A program made the position numbers and the translations under genes. From Branchiostoma lanceolatum (lineage: Eukaryota; Chordata; Leptocardii; Amphioxiformes; Branchiostomatidae), in NCBI RefSeq assembly GCF_035083965.1, contig NC_089727.1, forward strand, positions 18,975,269-19,039,268: a stretch of DNA of 64,000 nt. Direction: 5' to 3'. A model generated the notes under the pieces. It did no database searches and had not been told where the DNA came from. It was given only the letters and a program-made list of their open reading frames with translations. Below are positions 61,146 to 64,000 of this stretch, piece by piece. Position 1 is the first letter of the stretch; each line of letters begins with the position of its first letter.

Positions 61146-64000
61146 ATGAAGTTTTTTCTAGTGACTGTAACGTCGCTGTTTCTCCAACCTTACCAGAGCG
61201 CCGTTGCAGGGAAGGTTCTGCTGTTACCCTTGCCGTTTGTAGACAGCCACTGGTTCGCCCAGCTAAACCTAGGACGTGCTTTAGTGAAACGGGGGCATGT
61301 TGTTACCGCATTGGTGTCACACGATAGCTTGTCAGAGCGACAGACTCCCGAATTCTCGTTCGAGACCTTCGAGGACCAAGGCACCCGTGCAAAGCTGAAG
61401 ACTATCGAAGGCCGAATGTTCTCAAATTCTGAAGAGCTGTCACTTGTTGGTATGGTACAAGGGAAGCTAGCGCTGGCCGATGAATTGATGAAACACTGTG
61501 ATTTGTTGTTGGGCGACAGCGCCTTGATACAGCGGCTAAGGGACTCGCGCTACAGTGTTATGATCACCGAAACTTTCTTCCCATGTGGAGCCATACTCGC
61601 AGCATATCTCCGGGTCCCAAACGTTGTCCACATACGAGTAGACTCGTTTACAATAGATTTCTCTGCCACAGGAGTCCCACAACCCCCCGCCTACGTGCCA
61701 TGGTTGTGGTTACCTTTCACTGACCAAATGACTTTTCTACAAAGGGCGCAAAATGCGATCTTGTCAACCCTGGTGTCTAGGGTATTACAAGGGATTGTTA
61801 GCAGCAAATTCGATGGCTTGGCGAGTAGATATCTTGGCGTGGACGAGGCCCTTCTAAGCGTTATGTCACGTGCAGACTTGTGGCTCTATCGATTCGACCA
61901 TGTGCTGGATTTTCCTGCTCCCTCTATGCCAAACATGATCCATGTCGGCGGGTTGAACGTCCGCCAGGTCATTGCCCTCGCTGAGGTGAGTAACAGCTTA
62001 TACAAAACGTTGGAATTGTATTGATATTTGCCATGTCGATATGTGTTGGAAAAATACATGATTCTTTTGATTTTACAAACCTGATATGCATAATTTGCAT
62101 AAATTAAATGATTTGCAATAAACGTTACAGTCCACTGTGCTCTATTATCGTAGTTACTTCATACATGATACACGATACATGCATGTATCATTATGTCCAT
62201 AAAAAATGAAGATTTTTTAATTGAGATATTGTTTTAAACGTGTTTGCGTGTGTGTTTGCGTGCGTTTTTTTTGTGTGTGTGTCCGGATGCTTGTAGTCAG
62301 GATAACTCAAGAACGTATAAATGGATTGTAAAAATATTTAGTATGTGGGTAGTTATTGGGAGAACAAAGGTCGAGGTCGATTTTGGGCCCCCTAGAATGT
62401 GAGATTGGAATTGCATTGCGGTTTTTGTCAAAATCTTCCAAGAAGAATAACTGAACAAAGGAACAACAGATTTCCGTGTTATCTTAAATGCAGGTAGCTT
62501 GGACAGATGTACACAATGAAGTGAAAATTATGCAAATTGACCCTAAATTTCCATTAAGTAATGAGGAAAATCTATATTTCCATTCTAGGCATATTGTGAC
62601 AGCTTACACCTGTTGGTCCAACCACAAAGGGATATACAACCAAACCTGTACATTTGGTTATGTTATGTGGATAGCTTTAGTATTATTTGATATATTGAAA
62701 TGGTGATAATGCAAATCAGAATCTAATTTCCATAATTAATGGCGGCATTCAATAAACCCACTCCGTTTAATGGTACGTCAGTTAAGAATGCAACATATTT
62801 AACTGAGTAATAAAGGGCCATTGATAAATACAAGTTATGTAAATGAACACCTAATTTCTAGAAGTAATGATAAAATACAATAATTGTAATTCCACATTGG
62901 TAGATAACTGGAATTTGATACTTGTGGTATTTAGCAGTTATGTGACAGTGAACATAGTGGAATATTAATTTTATAAATTTGGACCTTATTTGCATAATAT
63001 GTATTTCATGGAGATTTTACGTCTCCGAACTCTTGTTAGCTGAGTTATGCAAAGCTCAGGAGCTTTTGTATGATTTTATGGAACAAAATTGTTCCATAGC
63101 ATGTGTTGTATATAAACAAAATATGTCTCTCTCCTGAATCTTCCAATATTCCTCGATATCCTCTATCCTATGATTGACCGTCATTATCACAAATACGAAA
63201 TTTGCAATTCGTTATTTTTAAGGATTTGGAAGCATTTGTCCAGAGCTCTGGAGAGGATGGTGTGGTGGTGGTCAGCTTTGGGTCGATGGTTAAGAGGATG
63301 ACCATGGAAAGGGCAGAGGTCATGGCAGCAGCCTTCGCGCAGCTCCGACAGAAAGTGGTGTGGCGGTTTACGGGAGTGAAGCCGACCGGTCTGGGCAGCA
63401 ACACCAAGCTGATGGCCTGGCTGCCTCAGAACGATTTGCTGGGTAGGTTGACATAACAACTAGAAGAAACTTGCCGGTAGCTGTATTCCGTTTTTGTTAA
63501 GTAGCTGATGAGATACCCCCCTCCCTTCTCATCTGTTGTTTAAGCGAAAGCTACCAACCAATCACGCCACCGTTTATAGGCAAGGTGCGACGTCATTGGC
63601 TTGTTTGTTTCCCACAACAAGAGCGAGATATGTGATAGGTTGACGACTGACCATCTCTAATACCAGAAAGACGACTTGCAGTCTACTCTGCCAATGGCAT
63701 TGCTTCATAGATGCAAGCGGTGGTTCTTATATGTTTAAAGGTTTATCATTTCCGTGAAATTCTAGATATATCATGCAGTTGTGTGAGCTTCAACTTGTGG
63801 TGTTTTGTTGCAGCTCACCCCAAGACACGAGCATTCATTTCCCACGCTGGCTACAATGGCCTGAGCGAAGCCTTACACCACGGTGTGCCCATGGTTTGCA
63901 TGCCGTTTTTCGGGGATCAACCCACCAACGCCGCCCGGGTTGTGGCCAGGGGACTGGGAGTTAAGTTGGAGTTCACCACGGTCACCACTGACGAGTTGTA
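61146..64000 (+). CDS. UDP-glucuronosyltransferase family protein (first three exons, runs off the window)
   Basis: Transfers sugar from UDP-sugar to lipophilic acceptors in the ER lumen, by family knowledge. Exons: 61146-61985 (donor GTGAGT), 63223-63442 (acceptor TTTTTAAG, donor GTAGGT) and 63814 onward (acceptor TTGTTGCAG); all join in phase. Residues 1-22 are a signal peptide ([13 protein letters not shown]...). The N-terminal acceptor domain has PFVDSHW with the expected catalytic His (residue 35), [10 protein letters not shown] and [11 protein letters not shown]. Exon 2 begins [13 protein letters not shown], then VVVSFGSMV and WLPQNDLLG. Exon 3 holds the UDP-sugar-binding signature [19 protein letters not shown] followed by [13 protein letters not shown] replaces the commoner HGG. 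The membrane anchor and C-terminus lie beyond 64000. A broken copy of its 5' end is at 40416-40700. Acceptor specificity cannot be told from this. Confidence 0.93.
62190..63040 (+). repeat. Dispersed repeat filling most of UGT intron 1
   Basis: Shares GTAGTCAGGATAACTCAAGAAC-type and GATTTTGGGCCCCCTAGAA-type blocks with 7508-7930 and ends with a GGAGATTTTACGTCTCC hairpin. It is AT-rich with repeated TTTGCATAATTTGCATAAA-like words. Boundaries are approximate. Confidence 0.4.

Overview
The window is animal nuclear DNA. Genes are split by GT-AG introns, one gene spans 14 kb with 15 coding exons, and the sequence between genes is full of small DNA transposons, fold-back elements and microsatellites. 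The gene set (a copper monooxygenase of the DBH/MOXD1 family, a NEIL2-like DNA glycosylase, a UDP-glucuronosyltransferase, an intronless leucine-rich-repeat receptor and a helicase-nuclease of bacterial look) together with the dense miniature transposons fits a lancelet (Branchiostoma-type cephalochordate). That assignment is inference; no sequence search was possible. All exon joins below were made by eye from splice consensus and codon phase.

Layout, left to right. At 195-5394 (+) lie the last five exons of a coiled-coil, Pro/Ser-rich protein, with two hAT-like miniature elements in its introns. At 9052-11841 (-) is a three-exon gene of unknown function. At 16270-18486 (-) is an intronless 738-residue leucine-rich-repeat membrane receptor. 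From 18.5 to 25.1 kb there are repeats, a LINE fragment and a tRNA-like element. At 25657-28251 (+) is a two-exon gene joining a PD-(D/E)xK-type nuclease domain to a UvrD-like SF1 helicase. At 31206-33629 (+) is an unrecognised two-exon gene. At 35643-37283 is a transposon-like element carrying about 26 hairpin units at a 31-bp period. At 40416-40700 is a broken copy of the upstream region and first exon of the UGT gene found at 61 kb. At 42857-57045 (-) is a full-length MOXD1/DBH-like gene, with a small candidate secreted-protein gene (51344-53261, +) in one of its introns. At 58617-59836 (+) is the 5' end of a NEIL2-like gene, and from 61146 to the window end (+) a UGT gene.

The genes do not form a pathway. 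MOXD1-like and UGT are both enzymes of the secretory route; NEIL2-like and the helicase-nuclease act on DNA or RNA; the LRR protein is a surface receptor candidate. The most unusual items are the nuclease-helicase gene, the hairpin array inside a transposon, the microsatellite that begins exactly at a splice donor, a decayed duplicate exon in the MOXD1 gene, and the perfect 92-bp-arm palindrome at 13.3 kb.
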